64,000 nucleotides of DNA, taken from NCBI GenBank assembly GCA_017559955.1, contig JAFYPQ010000031.1, positions 1-64,000 of the forward strand. The letters are read 5' to 3'. The notes under the pieces are model-generated. The model made no database searches, had not been told where the DNA came from, and saw nothing but the letters and a program-made list of their open reading frames with translations. This document shows, in pieces, positions 34,392 through 44,040 of the stretch. Source of the DNA: Bacteroidales bacterium. GTDB lineage: Bacteria > Bacteroidota > Bacteroidia > Bacteroidales > G3-4614. Both the position numbers and the translations under genes were made by a program. The number at the start of each line of letters is the position of its first letter. Within the stretch, counting starts at the first letter, position 1.

Positions 34392-35069
34392 TTATTTGTC
34401 AAACAATACCGACGAGGTGTTATCAACCACTCCGTCTTTCATATATATAACTCTGTCGGCACTACGAGCCAGACCCATATCGTGAGTAACAATGACAAAG
34501 GTTTGTCCCATCTCTCGGCGTAAGCGATGAAACAGAGAGTGCAGTTCTTCCTTTTGTATTGTATCTAAACTTCCCGACGGCTCATCAGCAAAAATTATAT
34601 CGGGATTATTTATCAAAGCCCTTGCAACAGCCACACGCTGTTTCTCTCCGCCCGACAGTTGTGCCGGTTTATGCTTCAAACGTTCACTTAAATTCAAGAA
34701 ATCAAGCAACTCTTTTGCTCTTGCTTCAGCCTTACTATGTTGTGTTTTTGCAATAAGAGCAGGCAACATTACATTCTCCAAAGCCGAAAATTCGGGTAAG
34801 AGTTGATGAAACTGAAATACAAAACCTATATGGCGGTTGCGAAAAGCGGCCAACTCATCACCTCTTAAAGCCGACACCTCTACTCCGTTTATCCATACAG
34901 AGCCTTTATCGGTACAATCGAGAGTTCCCAATATTTGTAACAAGGTTGTTTTGCCTGCACCGCTTTTACCCGCAATAGCTACAACTTCACTTTTGGCAAT
35001 CTCAATATCCACGCCTTTAAGCACCTGAAGCGAGTCGAAACTCTTATAAATATCTTTTGCTTTTAACAT
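34392..35069 (-). CDS. LolD-like ABC transporter ATP-binding protein
   Basis: A 225-aa ATPase with Walker A (GKSGAGKT, about residues 36-43), Q-loop, signature LSGGEKQR, Walker B (IIFADEPSG) and H-loop (VTHD). It is closest to the LolD/MacB group, which drive lipoprotein release or extrusion together with an FtsX-like permease; no permease is in the window. Start 35069 ([11 protein letters not shown]) is preferred over an upstream in-frame start because it begins at the conserved first strand. It overlaps the end of the tcdA-like gene by 7 bp. Confidence 0.9.
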   Translation of the reverse strand: MLKAKDIYKSFDSLQVLKGVDIEIAKSEVVAIAGKSGAGKTTLLQILGTLDCTDKGSVWINGVEVSALRGDELAAFRNRHIGFVFQFHQLLPEFSALENVMLPALIAKTQHSKAEARAKELLDFLNLSERLKHKPAQLSGGEKQRVAVARALINNPDIIFADEPSGSLDTIQKEELHSLFHRLRREMGQTFVIVTHDMGLARSADRVIYMKDGVVDNTSSVLFDK

Positions 35070-35785
35070 ACTCCTGATAATTTTCTTATAGCATAAGATG
35101 CCAAGTAACAACCAAATACCGCCGGTATATACGATACCGTGCCAACTGTAAAGCGTTTACCCTTTTCGTTGGTTGGGATTACCGAGTTTGGCACAACCGT
35201 TTCGGTCGAAAACACAGTCATAACCCCACTTTTAATACCCTTCTCTCTCAAATTTTTACGAACCATACGAGCCAAAGAGCAGTTTTCGGTTTTAGATATA
35301 TCGGCATACTTCACTGCCGAAACATCAAGCCTGCCTCCCGCTCCCATCGAAGAGATTAATTGCACGCCACACTCAACACAGGCTACAATCAAAGCTGTTT
35401 TTGAGGGGATAGTATCAATGGCATCTATCACAAACGAAAAGCCACCCTCTGCAATAAAGCTCTTAATCTCGTCAGGAGATAAATACCTATGCTCTGCGTG
35501 CAACTTAATATTCGGGTTAATATCCAATATTCGTTGTCGCATAACCTCAGCCTTACTCTCGTTCAAAGTTTTTGTGGTTGCAGGCAATTGTCTGTTAAGA
35601 TTGGTTACTCCGACAGTATCGCCATCGATAATTGTCATCTCGCCAACACCGGCACGGGCGGCAAGTTCGGCGGCATAAGCACCAACTCCGCCAAGCCCCA
35701 CAACTAAAAGATGCGAAGAGAAAAGACTCTTCAGACCCTCCTCTCCTAACAATAACTCACTGCGCGATAACCACTCAGGCGTCAT
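35063..35785 (-). CDS. tcdA: ThiF-fold tRNA threonylcarbamoyladenosine dehydratase
   Basis: A 240-aa E1-like enzyme expected to use ATP to cyclise the t6A modification at position 37 of tRNAs to ct6A. The nucleotide-binding motif [19 protein letters not shown] (about residues 28-46), [13 protein letters not shown], and [14 protein letters not shown] are typical of TcdA/CsdL. The gene overlaps the LolD-like gene by 7 bp and follows the Nfn operon after 21 bp. Confidence 0.92.
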   Translation of the reverse strand: MTPEWLSRSELLLGEEGLKSLFSSHLLVVGLGGVGAYAAELAARAGVGEMTIIDGDTVGVTNLNRQLPATTKTLNESKAEVMRQRILDINPNIKLHAEHRYLSPDEIKSFIAEGGFSFVIDAIDTIPSKTALIVACVECGVQLISSMGAGGRLDVSAVKYADISKTENCSLARMVRKNLREKGIKSGVMTVFSTETVVPNSVIPTNEKGKRFTVGTVSYIPAVFGCYLASYAIRKLSGVC

Positions 35786-35806
35786 ATATAATGTTTGTAA
35801 ATTATA

Positions 35807-37282
35807 CTATAACGAGTTGTTCAAGATAGCCTCGTCCATAGCCTTCGCAGCACGACGACCATCTCCCATTGCAAGAATAACGGTTGCACCACCACGGACA
35901 ATATCACCACCGGCATAAAGGTCGTTAATATTCGAACGCATACTATCCTCATTAACAACAATAGTCCCTTTTCTGCTTATCTCCAAACCACTGATGGCAT
36001 TAGGGATAAGAGGATTTGGCGAAACACCAACACTAACGATAACCTCGTCAACTTCGATAGTTTCGATAGCTCCCGGAATCGGTTCGGGCGAACGACGGCC
36101 CGAAGCATCAGCCTCTCCAAGTTGCATCTTTTGCAAACGAACCGCAGTAACTCGTCCCTTTTCGTTTCCTATATACTCGATAGGGTTGTGCAAAGTCAAA
36201 AACTCGACTCCTTCTTGTTTTGCGTGGTGAATCTCCTCACGACGTGCGGGCATTTCATCCTCGCCACGACGATAAATAATCATTGCACGCTCGGCACCTA
36301 CACGACGAGCCGTACGAACAGAGTCCATAGCTGTATTACCTCCACCAATAACCGCAACACGTTTTCCTTTGATAACAGGGGTATCGCAATCGTCCTTGGC
36401 TGCACCCATAAGGTTTACACGTGTAAGATACTCGTTGCTCGACATAACTCCGATAAGGTTCTCACCGGGAATGTTCATAAAGCGAGGCAAACCTGCACCG
36501 CTTGCTACAAAAATTCCACGGAAGCCCATTTCGTGCATATCATCGTACGAGATTGTTTTACCAACTATGCAGTCGGCAATAAACTCAACACCTAAGGCAC
36601 GAAGGTTGTTTATCTCAACATCTACAATGCTGTTTGGCAAACGGAACTCAGGGATACCATACTTTAACACACCTCCAATTTCGTGAAGTGCCTCAAATAC
36701 TGTAACCGAATATCCGAGTTTCGCCATCTCACCTGCAAACGACAAACCTGCAGGACCCGATCCCACAACAGCAATCTTAATACCGTTTTTCTCTTTCACC
36801 TCGGGCATTGCCATCTTGCCGCTTTCACGTTCGTAATCGGCAGCGAAACGCTCCAAATAACCGATTGCAACAGGTTCCTTACCTAATTTAAGTTTATAGA
36901 AGCACTTTGACTCGCATTGTTTCTCTTGCGGACACACACGACCGCAAACAGCCGGCAAAGCACTTGTCATCTTCAAGGTTTTTGCAGCCTCCAAAAACTC
37001 TCCACGCTCAATATTTTTTATAAATGTGGGAATAAAAATACTTACTGGACAACCTTGCATACATTGAGGGTCGGGACAATCCAAACAACGTGAAGCCTCA
37101 AGCTGTGCCTGCTCCATAGTCAAGCCGCAGTTAACCTCTTCGTTGTTTGTAATACGATACTCGGGGGCGAGTTCTGTCATTCTGACACGCTCAATCTCTA
37201 TTCTGTCTTTGTTTTTTTTCTCTTTACGCAAAGCCTCACGCCACTCGGTGGCACGTTGAGCTGCTATATCTTCTTTACTCAT
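35807..37282 (-). CDS. NfnB-like / glutamate synthase small-chain-type NADPH oxidoreductase
   Basis: A 491-aa flavoprotein with an N-terminal double [4Fe-4S] domain (CLDCPDPQCMQGCPV and CGRVCPQEKQCESKC) and two Rossmann domains (AVVGSGPAGLSFAGEMAKLG; AVIGGGNTAMDSVRTARRVG). Alone it looks like the GltD subunit, but it is paired with an NfnA-type partner 14 bp upstream and no gltB is present. The pair therefore fits an NADH-dependent reduced ferredoxin:NADP oxidoreductase (NfnAB), a bifurcating transhydrogenase. Start 37282 is the first ATG; a TTG lies three codons earlier. Confidence 0.9.
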   Translation of the reverse strand: MSKEDIAAQRATEWREALRKEKKNKDRIEIERVRMTELAPEYRITNNEEVNCGLTMEQAQLEASRCLDCPDPQCMQGCPVSIFIPTFIKNIERGEFLEAAKTLKMTSALPAVCGRVCPQEKQCESKCFYKLKLGKEPVAIGYLERFAADYERESGKMAMPEVKEKNGIKIAVVGSGPAGLSFAGEMAKLGYSVTVFEALHEIGGVLKYGIPEFRLPNSIVDVEINNLRALGVEFIADCIVGKTISYDDMHEMGFRGIFVASGAGLPRFMNIPGENLIGVMSSNEYLTRVNLMGAAKDDCDTPVIKGKRVAVIGGGNTAMDSVRTARRVGAERAMIIYRRGEDEMPARREEIHHAKQEGVEFLTLHNPIEYIGNEKGRVTAVRLQKMQLGEADASGRRSPEPIPGAIETIEVDEVIVSVGVSPNPLIPNAISGLEISRKGTIVVNEDSMRSNINDLYAGGDIVRGGATVILAMGDGRRAAKAMDEAILNNSL

Positions 37283-37296
37283 AACAATCAAAATAA

Positions 37297-38088
37297 TTAT
37301 TCAACCTCTTTATATGAAGAGAGTCTCATTAACATCTCATCGAAATCAACTTGATGTGCATCAAACTCGGGACCATCGACACAGACAAATTTTGTTTTGC
37401 CTCCGACGGTAATACGACACGCACCGCACATACCGGTTCCGTCAACCATAATTGTATTAAGCGAAACCACAGTTGGTATTTCATATTTTTTTGTCAACAG
37501 CGACACAAACTTCATCATAATTGCCGGACCAATGGTTACACACATATCAACCTTTTCTCGTTGAATAACCTCTTCGGCGCCATTTGTAACCAATCCTTGC
37601 TTGCCATACGAACCATCGTCGGTCATAACAATAACCTCATCGGCCGAAGCACGCATCTGCTCTTCAAGAATAATCAAATCTTTGGTACGTGCAGCCAAAA
37701 TAACCACAACACGATTACCTGCCTCTTTCATTGCCTGAACAATAGGCAAAAGAGGAGCAACACCAACACCACCGCCACAACATAGAACAGTTCCTACTTT
37801 TTCGATGTGAGTAGCTTGTCCCAACGGACCCACAACATCACAAATGTAGTCGCCCACGTTAAGGGCACATATCTTCTTAGTTGATTTACCAACTGCCTGA
37901 ATAACCAAAGTAATAGTACCTTTTTCAACATCTGCCTCGGCAATAGTCAAAGGGATACGCTCGCCCTTATCGCATGCTCTAACAATTACAAAGTGTCCTG
38001 CTTTTCTCGATTTGGCAATTAGCGGAGCCTCTATCACCAATCTAACAACGTTCTCCGAGAAATACTCTTTTTCTACAATTTTATTCAT
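37297..38088 (-). CDS. NfnA-type FAD/NAD ferredoxin-NADP reductase subunit
   Basis: A 263-aa protein of the dihydroorotate-dehydrogenase-electron-transfer/NfnA family: FAD-binding start (GHFVIVRA, ERIPLTIAEAD), NAD-binding VGTVLCCGGGVGVAPLLPI, and a C-terminal [2Fe-2S] site (GTGMCGACRITVGGKTKFVCVDGPEFD). It should pass electrons between NADH and the NfnB subunit for flavin-based bifurcation. Start 38088 is used because the upstream in-frame extension is hydrophobic junk without homology. No pyrD is nearby, which argues against a PyrK role. Confidence 0.9.
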   Translation of the reverse strand: MNKIVEKEYFSENVVRLVIEAPLIAKSRKAGHFVIVRACDKGERIPLTIAEADVEKGTITLVIQAVGKSTKKICALNVGDYICDVVGPLGQATHIEKVGTVLCCGGGVGVAPLLPIVQAMKEAGNRVVVILAARTKDLIILEEQMRASADEVIVMTDDGSYGKQGLVTNGAEEVIQREKVDMCVTIGPAIMMKFVSLLTKKYEIPTVVSLNTIMVDGTGMCGACRITVGGKTKFVCVDGPEFDAHQVDFDEMLMRLSSYKEVE

Positions 38089-38102
38089 AATAACTCTATA
38101 TA

Positions 38103-38140
38103 TTATTAGTCTAATTAGACTAATTAGACTAATTGTCTTA
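38103..38140. repeat. Tandem TTAGTCTAA-type repeat
   Basis: Three near-perfect copies of AGTCTAATTAGACTAA occur in tandem. They are related to AATTGG-type words in other gaps of this window. Confidence 0.5.
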
Positions 38141-38161
38141 ACTTTAAATATTATAATCATA

Positions 38162-38169
38162 CAAAGATA
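38162..38169 (-). promoter_or_regulatory. -7 element of the nfn operon promoter
   Basis: Minus-strand TATCTTTG fits TAnnTTTG 73 bp upstream of the NfnA start. The leader contains three tandem (T)TAGACTAA words at 38105-38135. Confidence 0.5.
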
Positions 38170-38217
38170 AAAATAATTTTTTAGTTTTTAGTTGTTATAA
38201 ACACACATATTTAGGAT

Positions 38218-38225
38218 TATCTTTG
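38218..38225 (+). promoter_or_regulatory. -7 element of the methyltransferase gene
   Basis: TATCTTTG on the plus strand, 30 bp before the ATG at 38256; a weak TTG lies about 23 bp upstream. The start codon close by supports a short leader. Confidence 0.5.
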
Positions 38226-38255
38226 TGAAGATTTATCACAATATTGGTTTCGGCA

Positions 38256-38978
38256 ATGAAAAGTATCACAGAAAACGATAAAGACCCCATGGGAAATGCA
38301 ATTGCAGAATACCATAAAAAGGGAAAAGCAGCCAAGTTAAGGGTATTCTCTTCGCAATTTTACGAAGATGAAATTCCCGTAAAAACCCTTTTCAGGACAT
38401 TCAACGAAATGCCTATACCCGAACAGATGGCATTAGATTTATGTCGTGGAAGAGTGTTGGATGTAGGTGCTGGCTCGGGATGCCACTCGTTAGAACTTAT
38501 TAATCGAGGAATGGATGTAATGGCAATAGACATCTCGGAACTTTCGGTAGAGGTAATGAAAGAGCGTGGAGTAAATGCAAAAGTGATAAACTTCTTCGAT
38601 GATACATTCAACGAAAAGTTCGACACAATACTAATGGCAATGAACGGCATAGGCATAGTAGGCACAATAGATAATCTGCCCAACTTCTTTGCACGCATAA
38701 AAGAGTTACTTGCCGATGGAGGACAGGTACTGCTCGACTCCTCCGATATAAGATATGTTTTCGAAAATGAAGACGGCACTTTCGATATAAACCTCAACAG
38801 CGGATACTACGGCGAGATAGATTATAGTATGCAATATCGCAATATAAAGGGCGTGGAGTTTGATTGGTTATATATCGACTTTGACACACTTACGATGTAT
38901 GCCGAACGATATGGCTTTAAATGCGAGAAGTGCGTAAACGGTGAACATTACAACTATCTTGCGAAATTAAGTTTTTAG
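38256..38978 (+). CDS. Class I SAM-dependent methyltransferase
   Basis: A 240-aa cytoplasmic methyltransferase. The SAM-binding motif is ALDLCRGRVLDVGAGSGCHSLELINRG (about residues 59-85), with MAIDIS as the acidic loop and DTILMAMNGIGIVG as motif IV. The substrate is not recognisable; the small-molecule type (methyltransf_25/11) is more likely than RNA. Start ATG 38256 is chosen because an upstream TTG lies within the predicted transcript start region. It is divergent from the nfn operon. Confidence 0.85.
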   Translation: MKSITENDKDPMGNAIAEYHKKGKAAKLRVFSSQFYEDEIPVKTLFRTFNEMPIPEQMALDLCRGRVLDVGAGSGCHSLELINRGMDVMAIDISELSVEVMKERGVNAKVINFFDDTFNEKFDTILMAMNGIGIVGTIDNLPNFFARIKELLADGGQVLLDSSDIRYVFENEDGTFDINLNSGYYGEIDYSMQYRNIKGVEFDWLYIDFDTLTMYAERYGFKCEKCVNGEHYNYLAKLSF

Positions 38979-39280
38979 TTAAAAGACAAGGCTAATTGGT
39001 CATATTGGGCTGATTAGTCTTTTTAGATTATAAAGGTTGTCTGAAAACATTTTAGAAATGCCTTCGTTCCAAAAAGACAAAAAAGAGGAGCAGATCAAAT
39101 GACTGCTCCTCTTAAAATATGTTTGTTATTTATGTTGCCTAACAACTACCCCAAAGGCATTTTAAGGTAATTACGGTTAAGATTGACTAAATGCAATTGT
39201 ACCCTAAAATGGTGAACACAATGCTCTGTGCGATGAGGACTTTACGTCGAAGTTGACAACTAAAAACTAACAACTCTAAA
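38979..39280. other. 302-bp convergent intergenic region
   Basis: No gene is seen. It contains an AATTGG-type repeat (38990-39030), the terminator at 39083-39113, long-range complementary words AAATGCCTT (39056-39064) and AAGGCATTT (39155-39163) that enclose the terminator, and an ACAACTAAAAACTAACAACTC word (39253-39273) that recurs in inverted form at 49190-49215. Confidence 0.6.
39083..39113. terminator. Terminator-like hairpin between methyltransferase and frd operons
   Basis: AAGAGGAGCAG and CTGCTCCTCTT form an 11-bp stem around a nine-base loop; A-rich sequence before and after lets it work on both strands. Confidence 0.75.
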
Positions 39281-40036
39281 TTAGTCTTTCAATTTTGCCC
39301 AAATGAATTCACGGTTTAGGCGTGCAATGTTTGTGATTGATACGCCTTTGGGACACTCTGCCTCACACGCTCCGGTGTTTGTACAGTTACCAAATCCTAA
39401 TTCGTCCATTTTTGCAAGCATCGATTTTGCACGGCGTGCTGCCTCTACTTTTCCTTGTGGCAATAGTGCCAATTGGCTTACTTTTGCTGATACGAATAGC
39501 ATTGCCGATCCGTTTTTACATGCTGCTACACATGCTCCACATCCGATACATGATGCTGCATCCATTGCTAAGTCGGCATCACGTTTTGGAATGGGTATTG
39601 CATTTGCATCTTGTGCTCCTCCTGCGTTAACAGATACAAATCCTCCTGCTTGGATGATTTTATCGTACGCTGTACGGTCAACCATAAGGTCTCGGATTAC
39701 AGGGAATCCTGCCGAACGCCATGGCTCGATTGTGATTGTATCACCATCTTTAAAACGACGCATATGCAACTGACATGTTGTTATCTCTGAGTCGGGTCCA
39801 TGTGGGTGTCCGTTGATATACAATGAACACATACCGCAAATTCCCTCACGACAGTCGTTGTCGAATACTACCGGCTCTTTGTCCTCGTTAACAAGTTGTT
39901 CGTTAAGGATGTCGAGCATTTCAAGGAATGAACTGTCGGTGGATATGTTGTTTAGTTTGTATGTCTCAAATTTACCAGCCTCTTTGGGACCTCTTTGACG
40001 CCATACTTTTAGTGTTATATTTATTGTCTTGTCCAT
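39281..40036 (-). CDS. frdB: Fumarate reductase/succinate dehydrogenase iron-sulfur subunit
   Basis: A 251-aa subunit that carries electrons between the flavoprotein and the quinone site on the inner face of the membrane. The [2Fe-2S] cluster site is [27 protein letters not shown] (about residues 62-88). The [4Fe-4S] and [3Fe-4S] ligands are [11 protein letters not shown] and [14 protein letters not shown]. It is the last gene of frdCAB, 6 bp after frdA. In anaerobic Bacteroidales this complex acts as menaquinol:fumarate reductase, producing succinate. Confidence 0.96.
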   Translation of the reverse strand: MDKTINITLKVWRQRGPKEAGKFETYKLNNISTDSSFLEMLDILNEQLVNEDKEPVVFDNDCREGICGMCSLYINGHPHGPDSEITTCQLHMRRFKDGDTITIEPWRSAGFPVIRDLMVDRTAYDKIIQAGGFVSVNAGGAQDANAIPIPKRDADLAMDAASCIGCGACVAACKNGSAMLFVSAKVSQLALLPQGKVEAARRAKSMLAKMDELGFGNCTNTGACEAECPKGVSITNIARLNREFIWAKLKD

Positions 40037-40042
40037 ACCTGA

Positions 40043-41992
40043 TTATTGTTTATAGTTACGTTGTTGTACTTTGATAGCCTCGTATTTTAACTCCTCTTTT
40101 AGTAGTGTTGGCTCTGCATCTTCGCCTTCGTACTTCCAGCAGCTTACATACATATATTTGTCGTCTTGACGCATTGCCTCGCCCTCGGGTGTTTGGAACT
40201 CTTCACGGAAGTGTCCTCCACATGACTCGTTACGATTTAGTGCATCCATTGCCATAAGCTCGCCAATTTCAATAAAGTCGGCTACACGCAATGCTTTCTC
40301 CAACTCTGTATTTAGTGAGTCTGCTGCTCCGGGTATTTTTACATTGCTCCAGAACTCTTTCTTGATTGCTTTTAGTTTTACCAAAGCTGTCTCAAGGCTC
40401 TCTTTTGTACGTGCCATTCCCACGAAATCCCACATGATTAATCCTAACTCTTTGTGGATTGAATCGACTGAGCGTTTTCCTTTGATTGACATCAATTTTT
40501 CGATACGTACTTTTACATCTTTTTCTGCTGCATCGAACTCAGGTGCGTCAGTTTTTATGCGTGGTACTGAGATTTGATCTGATAGGTAGTTTTGAATTGT
40601 GTAAGGCAATACGAAATATCCGTCAGCCAATCCTTGCATCAAGGCTGATGCTCCAAGACGGTTTGCTCCGTGGTCTGAGAAGTTTGCCTCTCCGATTGCG
40701 AACAATCCCGGGATTGATGTGCTTAGTTCGTAATCTACCCAAATTCCTCCCATTGTGTAGTGGATTGCAGGGTAAATCATCATTGGAGTTTCGTATGGGT
40801 TATCATCAACGATTTTCTCGTACATTTGGAATAGGTTTCCGTAACGTGCTGCTACTACATCTTTTCCAAGACGTTGAATTGCTGATGAGAAGTCAAGATA
40901 TACAGCCAATCCTGTTGCTCCTACTCCGTATCCTGCATCGCAACGCTCTTTTGCTGCACGTGATGCTACGTCACGTGGCACCAAGTTACCAAATGCGGGA
41001 TAACGACGCTCCAAGTAGTAATCACGATCCTCTTCTGCTATTTGTGTCGGTTTTAGTTTTCCTGCACGAATTGCCTCTGCATCCTCTTTCTTTTTAGGAG
41101 TCCAAATACGTCCGTCGTTACGCAACGACTCTGACATCAATGTTAGTTTTGATTGGAACTCTCCGTGTACAGGGATACATGTCGGGTGGATTTGTGCAAA
41201 TGCAGGGTTTGCAAAATATGCTCCTTTGCGGTAGCATTGCATTGCAGCCGATCCGTTACTTCCCATTGCGTTTGTTGATAGGAAGTAAGTGTTTCCATAT
41301 CCTCCAGTAGCAATTACAACTGCGTGTGCTCCGAAACGCTCAATCTCACCTGTTACCAAGTTACGAGCGATGATTCCTCTTGCACGTCCGTCGATAACTA
41401 CAAGGTCTAACATCTCATAACGAGTATATAGTTTTACTGTTCCTTTTGCTACTTGACGACTCAATGAAGAGTATGCTCCTAACAATAGTTGTTGTCCTGT
41501 TTGTCCTTTTGCGTAGAATGTACGAGATACTTGAGCTCCACCAAATGAACGGTTATCCAACAAACCTCCGTACTCACGTGCGAAAGGTACTCCTTGAGCT
41601 ACACATTGGTCGATGATGTTATTTGACACCTCAGCCAAACGATATACGTTTGCCTCACGTGCACGGTAGTCTCCTCCTTTGATTGTGTCGTAGAACAAAC
41701 GATATACGCTATCTCCATCGTTTTGATAGTTTTTTGCTGCGTTGATACCTCCTTGTGCTGCGATTGAGTGTGCACGACGTGGTGAGTCTTGAATACAGAA
41801 GTTCAATACGTTAAAGCCCATTTCGCCAAGTGTTGCAGCTGCTGAGCCTCCTGCAAGTCCTGTTCCTACAACGATAATGTCCAAACGACGTTTGTTGGCA
41901 GGGTTGACAAGTTTTTGATGAGCTTTATAGTTGCTCCATTTCTCTGCCAATGGCCCTTCGGGTATTTTTGAATCTATTTTTATATTTGCCAT
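40043..41992 (-). CDS. frdA: Fumarate reductase/succinate dehydrogenase flavoprotein subunit
   Basis: A 649-aa catalytic subunit. The FAD-binding site [21 protein letters not shown] (about residues 39-59) is followed by [14 protein letters not shown], the His-type covalent FAD region, [11 protein letters not shown] and the C-terminal [22 protein letters not shown]. The length and the HFREE ending fit the B-type (Bacteroides/Wolinella-like) FrdA. It lies between frdC and frdB in one operon. Confidence 0.97.
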   Translation of the reverse strand: MANIKIDSKIPEGPLAEKWSNYKAHQKLVNPANKRRLDIIVVGTGLAGGSAAATLGEMGFNVLNFCIQDSPRRAHSIAAQGGINAAKNYQNDGDSVYRLFYDTIKGGDYRAREANVYRLAEVSNNIIDQCVAQGVPFAREYGGLLDNRSFGGAQVSRTFYAKGQTGQQLLLGAYSSLSRQVAKGTVKLYTRYEMLDLVVIDGRARGIIARNLVTGEIERFGAHAVVIATGGYGNTYFLSTNAMGSNGSAAMQCYRKGAYFANPAFAQIHPTCIPVHGEFQSKLTLMSESLRNDGRIWTPKKKEDAEAIRAGKLKPTQIAEEDRDYYLERRYPAFGNLVPRDVASRAAKERCDAGYGVGATGLAVYLDFSSAIQRLGKDVVAARYGNLFQMYEKIVDDNPYETPMMIYPAIHYTMGGIWVDYELSTSIPGLFAIGEANFSDHGANRLGASALMQGLADGYFVLPYTIQNYLSDQISVPRIKTDAPEFDAAEKDVKVRIEKLMSIKGKRSVDSIHKELGLIMWDFVGMARTKESLETALVKLKAIKKEFWSNVKIPGAADSLNTELEKALRVADFIEIGELMAMDALNRNESCGGHFREEFQTPEGEAMRQDDKYMYVSCWKYEGEDAEPTLLKEELKYEAIKVQQRNYKQ

Positions 41993-42009
41993 ATCTGTTG
42001 TTTTTTATG

Positions 42010-42705
42010 TTATTGTAGTGTGAAGTAGAACCATATTGCCATAAATGCAAATCCTAAACAAACTAATGTTGTGTAGATGTTTGAGATTGTTTTCCAACGT
42101 TTAAGCCATACAAGGTTTGTCCATCCGATTGTTTGTATTGCACTCCAGAATCCGTGTGTTAGATGGAACCAAATTGCAGCAAACCATACTAAGTAAAGAA
42201 CTACAAAGATAGGATTTGTGAAAACTTGTGCAATGTGATATGAACCATAAGCCGCATTGCTTAGAACGTTTTCATCGATACACATTCCGAATTGATGTGC
42301 TAACTCAGGTAATTGCATTTTTGCCCAGAATTGATAACCGTGAAGACCTAAGCCCAATACCACAATGATACCAAGCACCAACATATTTTGTGATGCCCAC
42401 TCTACTCCCTTGGGACGTGCTGTTACTGCGTAACGGTTGTTTCCGCGTGCTTTACGGTTTTGAAGTGTTAGGATGAACGCATATAGAATATGCACCAAAA
42501 ATCCTACCGCCAACACCAATGTTCCTGCTACTGCATACCAATTTGCTCCTAAAAATCCGCAAATTGCATCATATGCTCCGCCTTTCTCGGGGCTGAACAC
42601 CATAGCAAAGTTCATTACCAAGTGGAAGGTTAGGAACAACACAAGGAAAAGCCCTGAAATACTCATTAGCAGCTTTCGCCCGATAGATGAATCTTTTAAC
42701 CACAT
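42010..42705 (-). CDS. frdC: Fumarate reductase cytochrome b subunit
   Basis: A 231-aa membrane anchor with five predicted TM helices and conserved His residues for two b-type hemes (LTFHLVMNF, GFLVHILYAF, GLGLHGYQFW, GSYHIAQVF and FHLTHGFWSAIQ). It binds menaquinone and docks FrdAB on the cytoplasmic side. It is the first gene of the operon, 17 bp before frdA, with a promoter about 50 bp upstream. Confidence 0.95.
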   Translation of the reverse strand: MWLKDSSIGRKLLMSISGLFLVLFLTFHLVMNFAMVFSPEKGGAYDAICGFLGANWYAVAGTLVLAVGFLVHILYAFILTLQNRKARGNNRYAVTARPKGVEWASQNMLVLGIIVVLGLGLHGYQFWAKMQLPELAHQFGMCIDENVLSNAAYGSYHIAQVFTNPIFVVLYLVWFAAIWFHLTHGFWSAIQTIGWTNLVWLKRWKTISNIYTTLVCLGFAFMAIWFYFTLQ

Positions 42706-42752
42706 AGAAATTTTAGTTTAGTTAATATAATTGATAAAATGTTTCGAATATG

Positions 42753-42787
42753 CAAATGTAGTGTATTTATTCCATTATTTTAGCAAA
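42753..42787 (-). promoter_or_regulatory. Promoter of the frdCAB operon
   Basis: Minus-strand TACATTTG (42753-42760) fits the -7 consensus, and TTTG (42784-42787) lies 23 bp upstream. Confidence 0.6.
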
Positions 42788-42941
42788 TAAATAGAGATTT
42801 TTTTCTTTATTATGATGCTATTCTGCCAAATTGTTTTAATTTTGCGATTGTTATGTTCGATTTCTGCCTGTTTATTATTTTTTTCGTGGCAGTTATTAAA
42901 CTTTTTTATTTGTATAATTGTTTACATTTATTTTATAGATT

Positions 42942-43949
42942 ATGAAAGTTGCTATTGTTGGTGCAAGCGGTGCAGTTGGTCAAGAGTTTTTGCGTGTGCT
43001 TGCCGATAGAGATTTCCCCATTGATGAATTGGTTTTGTTTGGTTCTGCCCGCAGTGCAGGAAAAGAATATACGTTTAGAGGTAAAGAATACACCGTAAAG
43101 GAACTACAACACAACGACGATTTTAAAGGTATTGATATTGCCTTTACTTCGGCAGGTGCAGGTATTTCGAAAGAGTTTGAGAAAACCATCACTAAACATG
43201 GTGCCGTGATGATTGACAACTCAAGTGCATTCCGTATGGATGACGATGTACCTTTGGTGGTTCCCGAGGTAAACGGAGAGGATGCAAAAATCCGCCCAAG
43301 AAATGTTATCGCCAACCCAAACTGTACTACTATTCAAATGGTAGTGGCTTTGAAAGCTATCGAAGACCTTTCGCATATTAAGCGTGTAAGGGTTTCTACA
43401 TATCAAGCAGCGAGTGGTGCTGGAGCAGCTGCAATGGCTGAACTTCAAGAACAATATGCTCAATTGGTTCGTGGCGAGGAGCCTACCATTAGCAAATTCT
43501 ACTATCAACTTGCCTACAATGTTATTCCTCAAGTTGATGTTTACACAGATAACCTTTATACCAAAGAGGAGATGAAGATGTTTAACGAAACTCGCAAAAT
43601 TATGCACTCTGACGTTAAAACAAGTGCTATGTGTGTAAGAGTTCCGGTTATGCGTGCTCACTCTGAGAGTATTTGGGTTGAAACAGAACGTCCTATTTCG
43701 GTAGAGGAGGCTCGTAATGCTTTTGAAAACGCCGAAGGTGTTATTGTTATGGACAATCTAAACGAGAAACTTTACCCAATGCCTTTGGATATGGCGGGTA
43801 AGGATGCTGTTTATGTTGGTCGTATAAGAAAAGACCTTGCCGACGAAAATGGTTTGACTTTCTGGACCGTGAGCGACCAAATCAGAAAAGGTGCCGCATT
43901 GAACGCTGTTCAAATTGCTGAATACCTTGTTAAGAATAATGCCTTATAA
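42942..43949 (+). CDS. asd: Aspartate-semialdehyde dehydrogenase
   Basis: A 335-aa enzyme that reduces aspartyl phosphate to aspartate semialdehyde, the branch point to lysine/diaminopimelate, threonine and methionine. It has the N-terminal NADP fold ([20 protein letters not shown]), [10 protein letters not shown], the catalytic Cys128 in NPNCTTIQM, and the substrate-binding [17 protein letters not shown]. The length is typical. It is divergent from the frd operon and followed by an amidotransferase-dipeptidase fusion gene on the same strand. Confidence 0.97.
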   Translation: MKVAIVGASGAVGQEFLRVLADRDFPIDELVLFGSARSAGKEYTFRGKEYTVKELQHNDDFKGIDIAFTSAGAGISKEFEKTITKHGAVMIDNSSAFRMDDDVPLVVPEVNGEDAKIRPRNVIANPNCTTIQMVVALKAIEDLSHIKRVRVSTYQAASGAGAAAMAELQEQYAQLVRGEEPTISKFYYQLAYNVIPQVDVYTDNLYTKEEMKMFNETRKIMHSDVKTSAMCVRVPVMRAHSESIWVETERPISVEEARNAFENAEGVIVMDNLNEKLYPMPLDMAGKDAVYVGRIRKDLADENGLTFWTVSDQIRKGAALNAVQIAEYLVKNNAL

Positions 43950-43954
43950 AAAAT

Positions 43955-44026
43955 TAGAAATTAGAAATGAGGAATGAGGGATTAACCCAATTGGTCTAAT
44001 TGGACTGATTGGGCTAATTCGTGTTT
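43955..44026. repeat. AATTAGAAATGAGG and AATTGG repeat stretch
   Basis: AATTAGAAATTAGAAATGAGGAATGAGG-like words are followed by four (T)AATTGG/CTGATTGGG words. Both word types recur in other intergenic gaps here (19800-19886, 22668-22715, 38990-39030), so they are dispersed repeats. Confidence 0.5.
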
Positions 44027-44040
44027 AATAAATATTTTTT

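Noticed and set aside
35807-37282. Calling this gene gltD
   Set aside because: The large glutamate synthase subunit is absent, and an NfnA-type partner is adjacent.
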